DNA from: Acidobacteriota bacterium
Lineage (GTDB): Bacteria > Acidobacteriota > Terriglobia > Acidiferrales > UBA7541
NCBI GenBank assembly: GCA_023481105.1
Contig: JAMCWK010000105.1
Coordinates: 1 to 59,228, forward strand
DNA: 59,228 nucleotides
Direction of reading: 5' to 3'
Within the stretch, counting starts at the first letter, position 1, and each line of letters starts with the position of its first letter. Made by a program: the position numbers and the translations under genes. The notes under the pieces are model-generated. The model did no database searches and was not told the DNA's origin. It saw nothing but the letters and a program-made list of their open reading frames with translations. Below, in pieces: positions 24,248 through 33,014 of the stretch.

Positions 24248-26311
24248 TCAGTCTCCTTCGGCCCAACGCGTGGCGACGTAAGGTGCTTCCTGCAAGGCGG
24301 CCTGCTTGCGGCCGCTGAGAATGCGGTACCACTCGATCAGCGATTCAAACAACAGCACCAGCACCATGGCCGCGAGCGCCGCGGTGACGGCAGCGTCGAG
24401 TTTATTGTTGAAGATGAGGCGCTCCGTAAACGCGATGCGGTCGGGTGCAATCGCGCCCGTGCCGAGCTGTTGCGTAAGCTGTGCGGCGGCGGACAGAAAT
24501 CCGATGCGCGGATCAGGATGAAAAATTTTCTGGTAGCTGGCGGTCATGGTGACGATGACGAGCCACACCATGGGCACCAGCGTTACCCACAGCCAGCGCA
24601 GGCGTCCCATCTTGATGAGAATCGTGGTGGCCACGACGAGCGCAACGGTGGCGAGAAGTTGGTTGGAAATGCCGAACAGCGGCCACAACGAGTTGATGCC
24701 GCCGAGCGGATCGAGCACGCCTTGATAGAGAAAGTAGCCCCACGCGCCGACGATCAGCGCGCTGGTGAATAGAATGCTCGGGTACCAACCGGTGCGCGCG
24801 AGCGGCTTCCACACGTGGCCGAGCAATTCCTGCACCATGAAGCGGCCCACGCGCGTGCCGGCGTCGAGCACGGTAAGAATGAACAGAGCCTCGAACATTA
24901 TGGCGAAGTGATACCAGACAGCCAGCAATCGCTGTCCGCCGATCCAGTGAGAAAAAATCTGCGCCATGCCCACAGCCAGCGAAGGCGCGCCGCCGGTGCG
25001 GTTGAGCAGCGTCTTCTCGCCAACCTGCAGCGCGAGCGCGTGCATGGTGGGCGCGTCCACCGCGAAGCCCCAGGAGGAAATGGTTGCCGCGGCGGCTTCC
25101 GCTGTGCCGCCGACAATGCCGGACGGGCTGTTTATGGCGAAGTAGACGCCCGGGGTGAGCGCGCACGCCGCCACCATGGCCATGATGCCGACGAAAGATT
25201 CCATCAGCATCGCGCCGTAGCCGACGAGCCGCGCGTGGCCTTCGCGGGTGAGAAGCTTGGGCGTCGTGCCGGAGGAAATCAGCGAGTGGAAGCCGCTCAC
25301 CGCTCCGCAAGCAATGGTGATGAAGCAAAACGGAAAAATCTTTCCGGCGAAGACAGGCCCGGTGCCGTCCACGAAGCGCGTGAGCGCGGGCATGTGGATC
25401 GTTGGGCGGACGAGAAGAATTCCCGCGGCGAGAGCAAACATCACGCCAATCTTAATAAACGCTGAAAGGTAATCGCGTGGAGCGAGCAGCAGCCACACCG
25501 GCAGCGCGGAAGCGGCAAATCCATACACAATCAGCGCGACGGCCAGCGCCGTGCCCGAGAGCGTGAAGACTTGCGACCACTGCGGCGACGCCGCCACCCA
25601 CTGCCCAGCGATGACCGCGAAGAGCACCAGCGCGAAGCCGATGAGTGAGGCTTCCAGCACGCGTCCCGGCCGCCAGAAGCGCATGTAGAGACCCATGAGC
25701 ATGGCAATGGGAATCGTTAGCGCCAGCGTAAACATGCCCCAGGGCGAGTCCTTAAGCGCGTTCACGACGACCAAGCCGATCACCGCGAGCAAGATAACCA
25801 TGATGGCCAGCACGGCCAGCAGAGCAATCATGCCGCCGCGCGTGTTCACTTCTTCGCGCGCCATCTGGCCCAGCGATTTGCCGTTGCGGCGAATCGAGCA
25901 AAATAAAATGACGAAGTCCTGCACGCAGCCGCCGAGCACCGCGCCGGCAATCAACCACAGCGTTCCGGGCAGGTAGCCGAACTGCGCGGCGAGTGTGGGG
26001 CCGACGAGCGGGCCCGGGCCGGCAATCGCGGCGAAGTGATGCCCCATCACCACCCACTTGTTGGTGGGGACGAAGTCGCGGCCGTCCTCAAGGCGCTCGG
26101 CGGGCGTGGCGCGGGAATTGTCCAGCGCGAGAACCCGTGCGGCGATAAACGCAGAGTAAAAACGATATCCGACTAGATACACGCCGCCAGCGGCAAAGAT
26201 GAACCACATGCCGTTGATGGGCTCGTTGCGCTCAAAAGCAATGACGGCAAGTCCGGCGGCGCCGGCGAGCGAGATGAGTGTCCACAGCGCAATCGTCGTA
26301 AGTTTTTTCAT
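24248..26311 (-). CDS. cstA: carbon starvation protein CstA family transporter
   Basis: A 687-residue integral membrane protein of the CstA/BtsT family, with at least 15 membrane helices. Signature segments include HHFAAIAGPGPLVGPTLAAQ near residue 90, VILFCSIRRNGKSLGQMARE, and SGTTPKLL followed by ESFVGIMAMVAA. Family members import pyruvate or peptides under nutrient limitation. The unusual TTG-started ybdD gene follows directly. Near-normal length; the ATG at 26311 has only a weak, closely spaced GAGG. Confidence 0.93.
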   Translation of the reverse strand: MKKLTTIALWTLISLAGAAGLAVIAFERNEPINGMWFIFAAGGVYLVGYRFYSAFIAARVLALDNSRATPAERLEDGRDFVPTNKWVVMGHHFAAIAGPGPLVGPTLAAQFGYLPGTLWLIAGAVLGGCVQDFVILFCSIRRNGKSLGQMAREEVNTRGGMIALLAVLAIMVILLAVIGLVVVNALKDSPWGMFTLALTIPIAMLMGLYMRFWRPGRVLEASLIGFALVLFAVIAGQWVAASPQWSQVFTLSGTALAVALIVYGFAASALPVWLLLAPRDYLSAFIKIGVMFALAAGILLVRPTIHMPALTRFVDGTGPVFAGKIFPFCFITIACGAVSGFHSLISSGTTPKLLTREGHARLVGYGAMLMESFVGIMAMVAACALTPGVYFAINSPSGIVGGTAEAAAATISSWGFAVDAPTMHALALQVGEKTLLNRTGGAPSLAVGMAQIFSHWIGGQRLLAVWYHFAIMFEALFILTVLDAGTRVGRFMVQELLGHVWKPLARTGWYPSILFTSALIVGAWGYFLYQGVLDPLGGINSLWPLFGISNQLLATVALVVATTILIKMGRLRWLWVTLVPMVWLVIVTMTASYQKIFHPDPRIGFLSAAAQLTQQLGTGAIAPDRIAFTERLIFNNKLDAAVTAALAAMVLVLLFESLIEWYRILSGRKQAALQEAPYVATRWAEGD

Positions 26312-26468
26312 GGCCTCGCAAACAAAGCCAGAACATTAACACAGCGCTGCCACCACGAGGAACGAGGAACAGAAGAATGAGGAAGGAGGAAAAAGTGACA
26401 AAGCGCAGCCCGAATGAATCTTAGCAGGCAAGTGCAACTCTGACCAATTACAGCGGATGATTGGTTGC

Positions 26469-26491
26469 AGGACAGGATAGAAGCCTGTCCT
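26469..26491. repeat. palindromic repeat (AGGACAGG family)
   Basis: AGGACAGG and CCTGTCCT form an 8-bp stem with a 7-nt loop. It lies just downstream of the lipoprotein gene stop (minus strand) and upstream of cstA, a position suitable for a terminator. Confidence 0.65.
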
Positions 26492-26497
26492 GCCAAG

Positions 26498-27355
26498 TCA
26501 CTGAATCTTTTTGAGAGCCGCTGCGCAATCCGCGCGCAGTTTTTTGGCGCGCGCGGCGAGGTCCTTGTCGGGCCGCGCGGCGAGGAGCTTGTCCAGCACA
26601 TCGAGATTGCCCTGCACGACCTCGATGGTGGTGCGAAGGTAGCGAGAGTCGTCGAGGGCTTTGGTTTCGAAAATCGCGCGGAGCTTGTAGAACGCGGCGG
26701 TGAGTTCCATCAGGTATACGCGGGTATCGAACTCCACGGCGCCCATCTGAAACGCGGCGTGGCCTTTGTGGACATCTTCGCCGGCGCCGGTCATGGCGGC
26801 CATTAAGCGCGCCATGGAATTGCGGGAAGTCTCCAGCTCCGCGCGGAAGCGGTCGGCATCCTGCACGGACATGCCGTTGCGGATGCGGTCCATCGCCGCG
26901 GGTTCAGAGCCGCTGAAGTCAGGGAAGGCGATTTTCAGCGGCAGGGGAGCTTCGCCGAGCTTGGCGCGCTGCTTGAGCACCGTTTCCATGGCGTCCATCA
27001 GATACACGCGGGACATCCCCAGATAATCGGAACGCATGCGCGTGTACGCGCCAGTCAGCGTGCGCGCGCCCGGCTTGGTGATGCCGATGCGGTAGGCTTC
27101 GGCCATTTCGCTGCTACCCTGGGCCATGGCCGTCAGCAGCGCAATGCGGACGATCACGGCCTCCTTGCCATCGGGCTCGTCGGGCGCGGCCTTGATTGTT
27201 TTGTCCAGATTTTTCAGCGCCGCGTCGTAGTCCAGAGTGGTGAGGTTTTGCTTGGCGGCGGCGTACGGCAGGGCAGCCGGCTTGGACGACTCACCAGAAC
27301 ACCCCAGCATGAGCAGGCACACGAAGAGCAGCAGAGCGGATTTGCGCAGGTTCAT
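26498..27355 (-). CDS. helical lipoprotein of unknown function
   Basis: A 285-residue protein starting at ATG 27355 with GGAGGGG 5 nt upstream. The signal MNLRKSALLLFVCLLMLGCS ends in a lipobox (LMLGC), so it should be lipid-anchored. The mature part is almost entirely helical and contains TPR-like stretches (AALKNLDKTIKAAPDEPDGK). No catalytic motif is seen. It may be a scaffold or part of a secretion/assembly complex, but this is a guess. Confidence 0.7.
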   Translation of the reverse strand: MNLRKSALLLFVCLLMLGCSGESSKPAALPYAAAKQNLTTLDYDAALKNLDKTIKAAPDEPDGKEAVIVRIALLTAMAQGSSEMAEAYRIGITKPGARTLTGAYTRMRSDYLGMSRVYLMDAMETVLKQRAKLGEAPLPLKIAFPDFSGSEPAAMDRIRNGMSVQDADRFRAELETSRNSMARLMAAMTGAGEDVHKGHAAFQMGAVEFDTRVYLMELTAAFYKLRAIFETKALDDSRYLRTTIEVVQGNLDVLDKLLAARPDKDLAARAKKLRADCAAALKKIQ

Positions 27356-27534
27356 GGTCACCCCTCCGGCGAACGGCGATTCGCCTTGAGAAAGTCCCGC
27401 TGAAACGGGACGTACGGACGCGGGCACTCGAATCTGAGGCGGATGTTAGGCCCGCCGGGGCACGAGAGTCAATCACAGAGTAAGCAGCAGGGCCCGTGTC
27501 GCCCGGTCCGGCAAAGTTCTCCAGACGGGCGGCG

Positions 27535-28206
27535 CTACGGGAGCGAGAGAAAGCGGTAGAGAGGAAACAGGTCGGCCAGGATCTTCTGGACGTCGCGAGG
27601 AAAGGACGTGCGAGTGGCTGCGACGGGCTTCATTCTCTTTCGCACGATCCAGCCCTTCAGCTTTTTCCATTGCTCGGGCGAAGTGGGCCAGCCCGCATTT
27701 TTGGTCCATTCCCCTTTTTCCGTGGAATACCAGTAGCTTTCGTATTTTTTGCTGAGGCAGCGAACCTGCTGTGCGAGCCAACCCGGATTTTTTGCGATGC
27801 GCGGCTTACCGTGGTCCATGAGAATAGCGCCGCACCCCATTCCGTAAATGCGGAAGCCCGCGGTAACCACGTCGGGAGAAATGCCGATGTAGAGCTGGCC
27901 GCCCAGCTTCCCGGTTTTGGTGTCAGCAAACAGCAGGTACATCTGCGTGCGATACGGCGTCTTGTCCTTGGCGAAACGGATGTCGCGATTGATGCGCGAA
28001 AGGCTGGGTCCGGTGCGGCCGGAGATGTCGAAGCCCGGATGCAGCTTGCGCATGGCCGGGGCCAGCGCGTCGAGGAGTTGCCGCAACGGCTCGACGACTT
28101 GTGATTTATAGCGTTCGCGGTTGGCGGCCATCCATTCCGTGCGATTGTGGCGGCTGAGATCGCGGAAGAAACGGAATGTTTCGTTGGTGAAAATTGCGGT
28201 CGGCAT
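27535..28206 (-). CDS. DUF2461 family protein
   Basis: A 223-residue protein with the DUF2461 pattern: FTNETFRFFRDLSRHNRTEW at the N terminus, RINRDIRFAKDKTPYRTQMY, then LYIGISPDVVTAGFRIYGMG and a basic C-terminal half. The biochemical function is not established. The frame continues upstream to 28500 through a repeat-containing gap, but the family N terminus fits the ATG at 28206. No clear Shine-Dalgarno precedes it. Confidence 0.85.
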   Translation of the reverse strand: MPTAIFTNETFRFFRDLSRHNRTEWMAANRERYKSQVVEPLRQLLDALAPAMRKLHPGFDISGRTGPSLSRINRDIRFAKDKTPYRTQMYLLFADTKTGKLGGQLYIGISPDVVTAGFRIYGMGCGAILMDHGKPRIAKNPGWLAQQVRCLSKKYESYWYSTEKGEWTKNAGWPTSPEQWKKLKGWIVRKRMKPVAATRTSFPRDVQKILADLFPLYRFLSLP

Positions 28207-28234
28207 GGCAAACCCCGAAGGAAGAAATTTAGAA

Positions 28235-28263
28235 CCACAGATGAACACAGATAAGCACAGATG
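28235..28263. repeat. tandem CACAGAT repeat
   Basis: Three imperfect copies of a 10-11 nt unit containing CACAGAT. Runs of this type are common in intergenic DNA of environmental genomes. It lies between divergently transcribed genes (DUF2461 and the MFS transporter). Confidence 0.6.
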
Positions 28264-28344
28264 TAAACGAGGAAATAAGGAAAAGCGGAGGGGAGGAAAT
28301 GTGGAAGAACGAGTCCAAGATGTGGATAATGGCCGTTCTTCGTA

Positions 28345-29550
28345 ATGGAGAGAGAAACAAACTCGCAGGCAGTGGCGCGGCGGGCGGTGTTCTGCATTGT
28401 CGTCGCGCAGTTGTTCGGGACGTCGCTGTGGTTCAGCGCCAACGCGGCCGCGGGCGACCTGTCGCGCGTGTGGGGACTCACGACGGTGCAGCTCGGGCAC
28501 TTGAGCATGGCCGTGCAGGCGGGATTCATCGCGGGGACGCTGGCGTTTGTGGTGTCGGGCTTTGCCGACCGCTATGCGGCGAGCCGGATTTTTGTGGCGT
28601 CAGCCGTGGCGGGCGCGCTGTTCAACGCTGGTTTTGCGCTCATCGCGAAGGATGTTTCCGCGGCGCTGGCGTTCCGATTTGCGACTGGATTTTGTTTGGG
28701 TGGAATCTATCCCATCGGAATGAAACTGGTGGTGAGCTGGGAGCCGGAAAAAACCGGGCAGGCGCTGGGCTGGTTGGTGGGCACGCTGACGCTGGGCACG
28801 GCGACGCCGCACCTAGTGCGCGCGCTTGGTGCCGAATGGCCGTGGCAGGCGGTGGTGCTGGTGTCGTCTGGGCTGGCCGTAGCGGCGGCGCTTCTGGTGG
28901 CTTCAGTGGGCGACGGTCCGCATCTGCCGCGCAACAATGTTGCGCGCACCAACCACGTACTTTCTGTGTTTCGCGCGCCGGACTTTCGCGCCGCGGCGTT
29001 CAGCTATTTCGGGCACATGTGGGAACTCTACGCAATGTGGACGATTACGCCGCTGCTGGCGGCGCACGCTCTGGGCGCGTCGGCAAACGCGCAACGCATC
29101 GCGCTGCTTTCATTTTTCGTGATTGCCACAGGTGCGGCAGGATGCATCGGCGGCGGCTGGCTGACGGAGCACGTGGGCAGCGCGCGGGTGGCCGCGGCGG
29201 CGCTGGCGGTGTCGGGAACAATGTGCATCGCGTATCCGTTCTTACGAGGGGCGGCATCGCCGATGCTGATTGCCCTGCTGTTGATCTGGGGACTCGCGGT
29301 GGTGGCGGATTCACCGCAGTTTTCGGCGCTTTCAGCGCGCGCCGCGCCGCCGGAGCTAGTGGGTGGAGCACTCGCAGCGCAGAACTGCATCGGGTTCGCG
29401 ATTACGGTAGTTTCGATTGATCTGGTGACGTCGGGTTGGTCGCGGCTGGAGACGCAAGTGGTCTGGCTGCTGGCGCCCGGGCCGGTGGTGGGGCTGCTCG
29501 CCATTCGCCCGCTGCTGCTGCGCAGCCGAGAATCGAAACTTGAAATCTGA
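28345..29550 (+). CDS. major facilitator superfamily transporter
   Basis: A 401-residue membrane protein with 12 predicted helices in two similar halves. The loop between helices 2 and 3 carries GFADRYAASRIFVASAVAGA, the MFS motif A region. LGGIYPIGMKLVVSWEPEKT resembles sugar/nitrate-type permeases that monitor cheating or stress, but substrate cannot be deduced. No strong ribosome binding site is seen at the ATG 28345. It is divergent from DUF2461 and upstream of the S9 peptidase, with no sign of an operon. Confidence 0.8.
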   Translation: MERETNSQAVARRAVFCIVVAQLFGTSLWFSANAAAGDLSRVWGLTTVQLGHLSMAVQAGFIAGTLAFVVSGFADRYAASRIFVASAVAGALFNAGFALIAKDVSAALAFRFATGFCLGGIYPIGMKLVVSWEPEKTGQALGWLVGTLTLGTATPHLVRALGAEWPWQAVVLVSSGLAVAAALLVASVGDGPHLPRNNVARTNHVLSVFRAPDFRAAAFSYFGHMWELYAMWTITPLLAAHALGASANAQRIALLSFFVIATGAAGCIGGGWLTEHVGSARVAAAALAVSGTMCIAYPFLRGAASPMLIALLLIWGLAVVADSPQFSALSARAAPPELVGGALAAQNCIGFAITVVSIDLVTSGWSRLETQVVWLLAPGPVVGLLAIRPLLLRSRESKLEI

Positions 29551-29659
29551 AACTCGAAAAGCGATGTGTGATATTTTTCCGCAGTTGCAGAAGCCCTTAT
29601 TGCGTCGCCGGCGAAGGACCATGGCTATCCTAAGAACAGCAATCTAATGAGGTGAATCC

Positions 29660-32455
29660 ATGAACCGCAAGCAAGTTGGAATTGTATTCAGTCTGTGCGC
29701 TATCGCCCTGCTGTGTGCGGCGCTTGTGCCTGGCGTCTGGGCGCAGGAGCAGAAACCCGCAGCAACCACGGGGAAAGAAAACGAGTGGAAGCCGGAAGAC
29801 TTCGTGATGTACGAGTCGGCAGGCGGATTCCAGATTTCGCCGGATGGGAAGTGGGTGGTGTGGGTGAAGTCCACGCCCGACAAAGACAGGGACGGCCGGG
29901 TGTCGAACCTCATGCTATCGAGTCTGACAAGCAAGAAGGAAATCCAGCTCACGCGGGGCACGGACCGCAATGGTTCGCCGCAGTGGTCGCCAAACGGCGA
30001 GCTGATTTCGTTTTTCAGCTCGAAGCCACGGCCGAAGCCAAGCCCGGACGCCGCCGGGACGCAACTGTGGTTCATTTCGCTGGCGGGCGGTGAGCCGTGG
30101 CCGGTGACGGAATTTGCGCGCGGCATGCGCGGCTACGAATGGATTGACAACGACACAATAATCTTCAGCGCGCAGGAGGAGCCTACGCTTTACGAGCGCG
30201 AGGTGAAAAAGAAGAAAGATGCGTCGCGCGTGGTGGACGACACCGCGCACGAGCCGCCGGTGCGGCTGTTCAAGTTCGCGGTGAAGGACAAGAAAGTGAC
30301 GCGGCTGACGGACAACGACGACTGGATTCAATCCTGGGACGTCACGCGCGACGGCAAGAAAGCGGTGACCGTGCACGGGCAGTATCTGAGCTACGCGTGG
30401 GACCACAAGATTCCGCCGAAGACGTTTGTCTACGACTTGGAAACGGGAAAGCGGACAGAACTTTTTCCGGAGGGGCGCATCCGCCCATTCAATATTCAGG
30501 TGGCAAGGGACAATTCCGGGTTCTACATCGTCGCGCCGTATAGCAGCGACCCGCGCTTTTTCACCGCAACGATTTCACTGCTTTATTTCCACGATCTAGC
30601 CAGCGGCAAAACCACGCAGGTGGACTTGGGCTGGGAAAACGGGCTGGGCGGCGGGCTGGAAGTGACCCCGGACGGGTTCATCACCAACCTCGACGCCGGC
30701 GTATACACCAAGCTGGCGCGGTACACCAAGAGCGGCAGCACGTGGACGCGAGCGTTTCTCGAAGGCGAGCACGCCAAGAACTACTTCGGCTTCACGGTGA
30801 GCGACGACGCCAAGACGTTTTTGTACAACTACTCGACCGCGAGCAAGCCGGGGCAGTGGTATCGCGCGCAGCTTGACGGTGCCAAGGTGAGCGGCGTGGA
30901 GCAGTTCACCGACCTGAACCCGCAGTACAAGAAAAAGGCGTACGCGAAGACAGAAGTCATCCGCTACAAAGGCGCGAATGGCGACGAAGTGGAGGCCATG
31001 CTCTACTACCCGACGAACTATGAGCCGGGGAAGAAATATCCGCTGTTGACCGCGCCGCATGGCGGACCGGCCGGCGCGGACATGGACGTATGGTCGGACC
31101 GCATGTCCTATCCGCACAACCTGCTGACGCAGCGCGGCACGTTCATCTTAAAGCCGAATTATCACGGCAGCTCGAACTACGGGCTGAAGTGGGTGGAGTC
31201 CATTTGCTGTGGGAAGTATTACGACCTGGAAGTGCCGGACATCGAAGCGGGCGTGGAGTATCTGATCGCGAAAGGCATGGTGGATCCCGACCGCATCGGC
31301 ACGTTCGGCTGGTCCAATGGCTCCATTCTTTCGACGCAACTAATGGTGACCAATCCCTCGCGATACAAAGTAGCCAGCGTGGGCGCGGGTGACGTGGAAT
31401 GGATTTCCGACTGGGGCAACGTGGCCTTCGGGCAGTCGTTCGACACGTATTATTTCGGCAAATCGCCGCTCGAGGATCCCGAACTCTACATTCGCAAATC
31501 GCCGGTCTTCCAGTTGGACAAAATCAATGCGCCAGTGCTGATTTTCCACGGCACGGAAGACACCAATGTGCCCACCAGCCAGAGCTGGACGTATTACCGC
31601 GCGCTCTATCACCTGAACAAAACGGTGCGCTTCGTGCTTTTTCCGGGCGAGCCGCACGGGCCACAGAAACTGACGCATCAACTTCGCAAGATAACCGAAG
31701 AGATGTCGTGGTTCGACCGCTATCTGTTCAAGACGGAGAAGCCGGCGAATGAAGCTTTCTCCGAGGAGTCGCCGCTGGGAATCGCTTTCAAGCGGAAGAG
31801 CGTAACGAAGGTGGGATCAAGCTACGGAACGGCATTCAAGCCGGCAGCGAAACCCGGCAGCAAGGCCAAGCAGGCGGAGACATTGATTCCGGAAGTAGTG
31901 AAGCGCGGCGAATTGGAGATTGGGCGTTTCGAAGTGACGCGCGCGCAGTACGCCGCGTTCGATCCCGCATACAGAATCGCACCGGGCACGGAGAATTTCC
32001 CGGCCACCGGCATCACGCTCGAGAAGGCGAAGGCCTACGCGGCGTGGCTCTCGAAGCTGACCGGGCAAACCTGGCGCGTGCCCAACGAAGAAGAAGTGAA
32101 GAGCATGTATGACGGCCGGGGCGGCGAAAACACGCTGGACTACTGGGCGGGCTACGCCATCAATCCCGACGACGCGGAGCGCCTCGAGGCGAAAATCAAG
32201 GAACTCGGCGATGGTGCGCCGCTGCTAAAAGAAGTCGGCAGCTTCACCGGAAAAGGCAAGGACGGCGAGGAACTGATCTTCGACCTCGGCGGAAACGCTG
32301 CAGAGTGGGTACTGATGAAAGACGGCTCTGGAAAAACGCTAGGTGGCAGCGCAGATCGCGCAGCAGATGCGAAGATGCAGTACCGACCGGCCTCTGCGGA
32401 ATACACCGGACTGCGCGTTGTGCGTGGCGAAGCGAAAAAAGAAGAAAAGAAGTAG
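29660..32455 (+). CDS. secreted S9-family peptidase fused to an FGE/SUMF1-like domain
   Basis: A 931-residue exported protein: signal peptide (residues 1-29, ending GVWAQ), beta-propeller (about 50-440, with FQISPDGKWVVWVKS-type blades) and alpha/beta-hydrolase domain (about 450-700). The S9 triad is visible: Ser552 in FGWSNGS, Asp634 in HGTEDTNVP and His666 in GEPHGP. After a Lys/Ala linker, residues about 770-925 resemble a formylglycine-generating-enzyme/sulfatase-modifying-factor fold: EIGRFEVTRAQYAAFD, TWRVPNEEEVKSMYDG, GGNAAEWV, YTGLRVVRG. Whether that module is catalytic or structural is unclear. It probably cleaves peptides outside the cytoplasm. GAGG lies 7 nt upstream. Confidence 0.88.
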   Translation: MNRKQVGIVFSLCAIALLCAALVPGVWAQEQKPAATTGKENEWKPEDFVMYESAGGFQISPDGKWVVWVKSTPDKDRDGRVSNLMLSSLTSKKEIQLTRGTDRNGSPQWSPNGELISFFSSKPRPKPSPDAAGTQLWFISLAGGEPWPVTEFARGMRGYEWIDNDTIIFSAQEEPTLYEREVKKKKDASRVVDDTAHEPPVRLFKFAVKDKKVTRLTDNDDWIQSWDVTRDGKKAVTVHGQYLSYAWDHKIPPKTFVYDLETGKRTELFPEGRIRPFNIQVARDNSGFYIVAPYSSDPRFFTATISLLYFHDLASGKTTQVDLGWENGLGGGLEVTPDGFITNLDAGVYTKLARYTKSGSTWTRAFLEGEHAKNYFGFTVSDDAKTFLYNYSTASKPGQWYRAQLDGAKVSGVEQFTDLNPQYKKKAYAKTEVIRYKGANGDEVEAMLYYPTNYEPGKKYPLLTAPHGGPAGADMDVWSDRMSYPHNLLTQRGTFILKPNYHGSSNYGLKWVESICCGKYYDLEVPDIEAGVEYLIAKGMVDPDRIGTFGWSNGSILSTQLMVTNPSRYKVASVGAGDVEWISDWGNVAFGQSFDTYYFGKSPLEDPELYIRKSPVFQLDKINAPVLIFHGTEDTNVPTSQSWTYYRALYHLNKTVRFVLFPGEPHGPQKLTHQLRKITEEMSWFDRYLFKTEKPANEAFSEESPLGIAFKRKSVTKVGSSYGTAFKPAAKPGSKAKQAETLIPEVVKRGELEIGRFEVTRAQYAAFDPAYRIAPGTENFPATGITLEKAKAYAAWLSKLTGQTWRVPNEEEVKSMYDGRGGENTLDYWAGYAINPDDAERLEAKIKELGDGAPLLKEVGSFTGKGKDGEELIFDLGGNAAEWVLMKDGSGKTLGGSADRAADAKMQYRPASAEYTGLRVVRGEAKKEEKK

Positions 32456-32465
32456 CGCTGAGCCG

Positions 32466-33014
32466 CTAGATTGCCGTAACCGTGAGCAGGACGACTTGCG
32501 GCGAAGCGGCGGAGTTGCTTGGGTGAAGCACGAGCAGGCCGTGAAGTTGTGCTTGACGGCCTTTCCGTGGGTCCACATTATCCAGCAGGGAAATGCTCGA
32601 GGGCAGGCGGCGCTCCAGAAAGCTAAACGCGGGGATGTCGCGCGCATCCAACGGCTCGCCGGCCTTTCGTAATGGAATCAGCGCAGCAGACTGCAATGGT
32701 TCGCCGCCAGCTTCCAGTTGTGCCGCGAGAGTGACGCTGCGTCCGAAAGCCATGTGCCAGATGCTTTGCACGACCAGAATGCTGGCGCGCGCGCCGTTTC
32801 CTTGCAAGACCGCAGGGGCAGGTTGCAGGCCGGCGGAGAGGCTAACGCTTTCCGGAATTCGTGCGACGAGAGCTACGTTGGCCACCGGGTTTTGCGTAGA
32901 CAACTTTGACTGGGCGGAGATCGACAGGGGCGCCGCCAGCAGCAGGATAGAGGAAGTAACTCCCCACAGGATTATCCGAAGCGCTGTCGACTTTGCCCAT
33001 TGCCCTATTTGCAT
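32466..33014 (-). CDS. secreted accessory protein of the fimbria-like locus
   Basis: A 182-residue protein with a clear signal peptide (about 1-34, RIILWGVTSSILLLAAPLSI ending SAQ). Its mature N terminus, NPVANVALVARIPESVSLSA, resembles the first strand of the locus's secreted subunits (ALNATLAESLTVTA), suggesting a minor or tip subunit. It is last in a five-gene minus-strand operon. It overlaps the end of the barrel gene by 173 nt in another frame, which is unusual; one of the two boundaries may be affected by a frameshift. No Shine-Dalgarno is seen at the ATG. Function is inferred from position. Confidence 0.6.
   Translation of the reverse strand: MQIGQWAKSTALRIILWGVTSSILLLAAPLSISAQSKLSTQNPVANVALVARIPESVSLSAGLQPAPAVLQGNGARASILVVQSIWHMAFGRSVTLAAQLEAGGEPLQSAALIPLRKAGEPLDARDIPAFSFLERRLPSSISLLDNVDPRKGRQAQLHGLLVLHPSNSAASPQVVLLTVTAI

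Noticed and set aside
28235-28263. The CACAGAT tandem repeat as a CRISPR-like array
   Set aside because: Units are 10-11 nt without spacers; it is a simple tandem repeat.
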